Positions 61,508-64,000 of a DNA stretch of 64,000 nt are shown piece after piece. The position numbers and the translations under genes were made by a program. Below the pieces are notes generated by a model, which was not told the DNA's origin, did no database searches, and was given only the letters and a program-made list of their open reading frames with translations. The stretch is from Clostridium sardiniense (GTDB lineage: Bacteria; Bacillota; Clostridia; Clostridiales; Clostridiaceae): NCBI RefSeq assembly GCF_016907995.1, contig NZ_JAFBDA010000013.1, positions 25,367 to 89,366 on the forward strand, given 5' to 3'. Position 1 is the first letter of the stretch; each line of letters begins with the position of its first letter.

Positions 61508-63742
61508 ATGGAAAACATTATTGGCTTTGTTGAAGCTATTGTTTTTAGAAGTGATGATACTGGTTATACAGTTTCAAAAATAAATGTAAATAAAGAAACA
61601 ATTACAGCCGTTGGAACAGTTCCTTTTATGAAGGATGGCCAAAATGTAAAATTAAAGGGAGAATGGATTGTTCATAAGCAGTTTGGACAACAATTTAAAA
61701 TAGAAGAATTTGAAGAGATACTTCCAACATCAATAGATGCAATAGAGAAGTATCTAAGTGCAGGAATAATATATGGTATTGGTCCTGTAACAGCCAAAAA
61801 GATAGTAGATCATTTTGGTGAAGAAACTTTTGATATTATGGAAAATCATATAGAGAGACTTATGGAAGTTGATGGGATAGGAAAGAAAAAGTTTGGAATA
61901 ATATATGAGTCATACATAGAACAAAAAGACTTAAAAGATATAATAATGTTCTTTCAATCTCATGGAGTTAGTAACAATCAATGTTTAAAGATATATAAAA
62001 AGTTTGGGCCAGATGCTAAAAATATAGTTTCAGAGAATCCTTACATATTATGCAAAGAAATATCAGGAATAGGGTTTAAAACGGCAGATAAGATAGCAAT
62101 GAGTTTAGGGGTAGAGGCAATATCTCCATTTAGAATAAAAAGTGGTATAGAATATGTTATAAATGGATTCTGTGCAGCTGGTAATACATATATGCCGAAG
62201 GATAAACTTATAAGTGATGCCTGCGAAACTTTAATGGTAGATTCTAAAATTGTAGAAGAAAATATTTATAATTCAGTTTTAGAAGGGAGAATTATAGCTG
62301 AGAAGATACAGGATGAAGATGCTGTATTTACCCTTCCATATTATTATTGCGAACTTGGAATAACTAATAAAATAATAACTTTAGGCATAGAAAATTTCCA
62401 AACTATAAATACAGATGTGCCTTATGAAATAGAGTTATTTGAAAAGAGGTATGATATAAAGCTTGCAGAATCTCAAAAGGATGCAATACTTGCAGCTTTC
62501 TCAGAAGGGATAGAAATTATAACTGGTGGGCCGGGAACTGGTAAAACAACAATAATAAAATGTATTATTGACATATATGAGAAAAATGGTATGAAGGTTT
62601 TACTTGGGGCACCAACGGGAAGAGCTGCAAAGCGTATGAGTGAATCTACAGGAAGAGAAGCTAAAACCATACATAGATTATTAGATATGGGAGTTTCAAG
62701 TGATGAAGATGATAAATCATTATTTGGAAAAAGTGAGTCAGAACCATTAGAAGCAGATGTAGTAATTATTGATGAAGCATCAATGATAGATATTTTATTA
62801 ATGCACAATCTATTAAAGGCTATAAAACTTGGTACAAGAATAATAATAGTTGGAGATGTGGATCAATTACCATCAGTGGGACCAGGAAATGTACTTAAAG
62901 ATTTGATAAACAGTTCTTTAATAAAAGTTGTTAGATTGAAAGAAATATTTAGACAAGGTGCTGAAAGTTTAATTACAGTTAATGCACATAGAATTAATAG
63001 TGGCGAAATGCCATATCTTAATAAAAAGGGAAATGATTTTTATTTTATAAAAGAAGAAGATATAGATGGTATATTAACTACAATAATAGATTTAATAAAT
63101 AGAAGATTACCTAAGTTTAATAAAGATTGGGATAAGTTAAGAGATATACAAGTACTTACGCCTATGAGAAAAGGTACTCTTGGAGTTCTTAATATGAACG
63201 AAAGTATTCAAGCAGTATTAAATCCACCTGCAACCTATAAGAAAGAAAAACAAGTAAAAGAGATGACATTTAGAGAAGGAGATAAAGTTATGCAAACTAA
63301 AAATAACTATTCTCTTAAATGGACTAGAGTATCAGGTGAAGGTGATGATGAAGGCGTTGGGGTATTTAATGGAGATATGGGCTTTATACAAAGCATAGAT
63401 GAAGAACAGAAGATTATAACTGTTATATTTGATGATGAAAGAAAAGTTCATTATGATTATGTATACTTAGATGAATTAGAACTTGCATATTCTATAACGA
63501 TTCATAAAAGTCAAGGAAGTGAATTTAAGGTTATTATAGTTCCTGCTTTTATGGGATCACCATTTCTTATGAATAGAAATCTTCTATATACAGGAATAAC
63601 AAGAGCTAAGAAATTAGTAGTAGTTGTCGGAATGCCTAAGGCGCTTAAATACATGGTAAGTAATACTAAAAGTATGGAGAGATACTCGGCACTACAGTAT
63701 AGAATAAAGGATATTATACAAAATGATATTATAGATAATTAG
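61508..63742 (+). CDS. recD2: ATP-dependent RecD2-type DNA helicase
   Basis: A 744-residue SF1B 5'-3' helicase of the RecD2 group (not in a RecBCD complex), involved in DNA repair and replication-fork maintenance. The long N-terminal region has helix-hairpin-helix repeats (GIGPVTAKKIVDHFGEE near 93, GIGFKTADKIAMSLG near 188). The helicase core has Walker A TGGPGTGKTTIIK near 338, IIDEASMID near 420, VGDVDQLPSVGPG near 448, and YSITIHKSQGSEF near 660. ATG follows TTGGAGAG. Complete. Confidence 0.96.
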   Translation: MENIIGFVEAIVFRSDDTGYTVSKINVNKETITAVGTVPFMKDGQNVKLKGEWIVHKQFGQQFKIEEFEEILPTSIDAIEKYLSAGIIYGIGPVTAKKIVDHFGEETFDIMENHIERLMEVDGIGKKKFGIIYESYIEQKDLKDIIMFFQSHGVSNNQCLKIYKKFGPDAKNIVSENPYILCKEISGIGFKTADKIAMSLGVEAISPFRIKSGIEYVINGFCAAGNTYMPKDKLISDACETLMVDSKIVEENIYNSVLEGRIIAEKIQDEDAVFTLPYYYCELGITNKIITLGIENFQTINTDVPYEIELFEKRYDIKLAESQKDAILAAFSEGIEIITGGPGTGKTTIIKCIIDIYEKNGMKVLLGAPTGRAAKRMSESTGREAKTIHRLLDMGVSSDEDDKSLFGKSESEPLEADVVIIDEASMIDILLMHNLLKAIKLGTRIIIVGDVDQLPSVGPGNVLKDLINSSLIKVVRLKEIFRQGAESLITVNAHRINSGEMPYLNKKGNDFYFIKEEDIDGILTTIIDLINRRLPKFNKDWDKLRDIQVLTPMRKGTLGVLNMNESIQAVLNPPATYKKEKQVKEMTFREGDKVMQTKNNYSLKWTRVSGEGDDEGVGVFNGDMGFIQSIDEEQKIITVIFDDERKVHYDYVYLDELELAYSITIHKSQGSEFKVIIVPAFMGSPFLMNRNLLYTGITRAKKLVVVVGMPKALKYMVSNTKSMERYSALQYRIKDIIQNDIIDN

Positions 63743-63759
63743 AATTAGGAGTGGGTTAT

Positions 63760-64000
63760 TTGGTTAATTCAACTGATAGAAAATTTAGTTATTTAAACAA
63801 AAAGATAAGAAATTATCTAGATAATGAAGAGGCTATGCTAACTATTTTAGGAAAGCCTCTTCAAAGTAATGAAATACTTTATGATGTAGTTAAAGATATT
63901 ATATGTAATAGAAATGGAAGTGTTCTATATATATGGGGAAATTCTAATGTTGATAAAGATCTTATTTATTATATAAATAAAAATAGTAAATATTATGCAT
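63760..64000 (+). CDS. Unknown protein, N-terminal 80 residues (runs off the window)
   Basis: An open frame starting with TTG at 63760 after AGGAGTGG, 17 bases after recD2, stays open to the end of the window. The visible part (MVNSTDRKFSYLNKKIRNYL, then GSVLYIWGNSNVDKDLIYYI) matches no family I can name; there is no signal peptide. It is probably cotranscribed with recD2. An in-frame GTG at 63751 lies in the ribosome site and is less likely. Confidence 0.55.
   Translation, partial: MVNSTDRKFSYLNKKIRNYLDNEEAMLTILGKPLQSNEILYDVVKDIICNRNGSVLYIWGNSNVDKDLIYYINKNSKYYA

Overview
The window is a low-GC (about 30% G+C), strongly AT-biased chromosomal segment from a spore-forming Firmicute, almost certainly Clostridium sensu stricto. 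The main evidence is the set of sporulation genes (yabG, sipL, spoIIR, spoIID, spoIIQ, spoIIID, yyaC, cotS family), the codon bias, AGGAGG-type ribosome sites, frequent TTG/GTG starts, and gene order shared with Bacillus (rho-rpmE-tdk-prmC-prfA-sua5-ywlE-rpiB-upp-atp-ywmB-murA-spoIID-spoIIQ-spoIIID-mbl). I cannot assign a species. There is no prophage, insertion sequence, integrase or CRISPR array; this is core chromosome with a few accessory blocks.

Layout. 1-5.6 kb: the end of a GH4 phospho-glucosidase, DegV, a MATE exporter, an orphan EutH, and an anchored solute-binding protein. 5.6-11.8 kb: a spore-coat-like block in which a minus-strand GT4 glycosyltransferase faces a plus-strand CotS-family kinase-like gene, twice, with a third CotS gene and an unknown gene between them. 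11.9-20.6 kb: yabG, veg, sipL, cyanophycinase and cyanophycin synthetase (cphB-cphA), ispE and spoIIR. 20.7-36.6 kb: housekeeping genes (PP-loop ATPase, DUF1934, pyrG, rho, glycolipid glucosyltransferase, rpmE, tdk, a DUF1385-PrmC fusion, prfA, sua5, ywlE, rpiB, upp, comEB, thlA). 37.2-43.9 kb: the full F1Fo ATP synthase operon. 44-50.9 kb: ywmB, murA, spoIID, spoIIQ, spoIIID, mbl, yyaC and an unknown anchored protein. 51.0-51.8 kb: seven tRNA genes made by tandem duplication of a Tyr-Val-Thr unit. 52.1-64 kb: S-box riboswitch and metK, a phosphoglycerol transferase, the fructose operon (fruR-fruK-fruA), a Nudix hydrolase, nagA, recD2 and a partial unknown gene.

The most interesting signals are regulatory. 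(1) An orphan promoter-hairpin-terminator unit on the minus strand between veg and sipL looks like an undescribed small RNA of about 90 nt with a pyrimidine-rich linker. (2) Five genes (cphB, spoIIR, spoIIQ, the unknown gene at 50259 and the small gene at 22295) carry forespore-type (sigma F/G) promoters. In four of them the ribosome site lies at the predicted transcript start. This places cyanophycin metabolism and two unrecognised proteins in the forespore programme. (3) At spoIIR the predicted start lies inside a terminator hairpin that would otherwise bury the ribosome site, giving a simple switch that silences read-through transcripts. (4) Rho carries an Asn/Gln-rich prion-like insert, and the DUF1385-PrmC fusion keeps an internal ribosome site and start at the PrmC junction. 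(5) thlA has two Rex-type operators bracketing its promoter, and fruR has helically phased ATGATTG repeats.

All calls are from reading the sequence only. Family names rest on recognised motifs and gene order; promoter and RNA calls are pattern matches and are marked as such.
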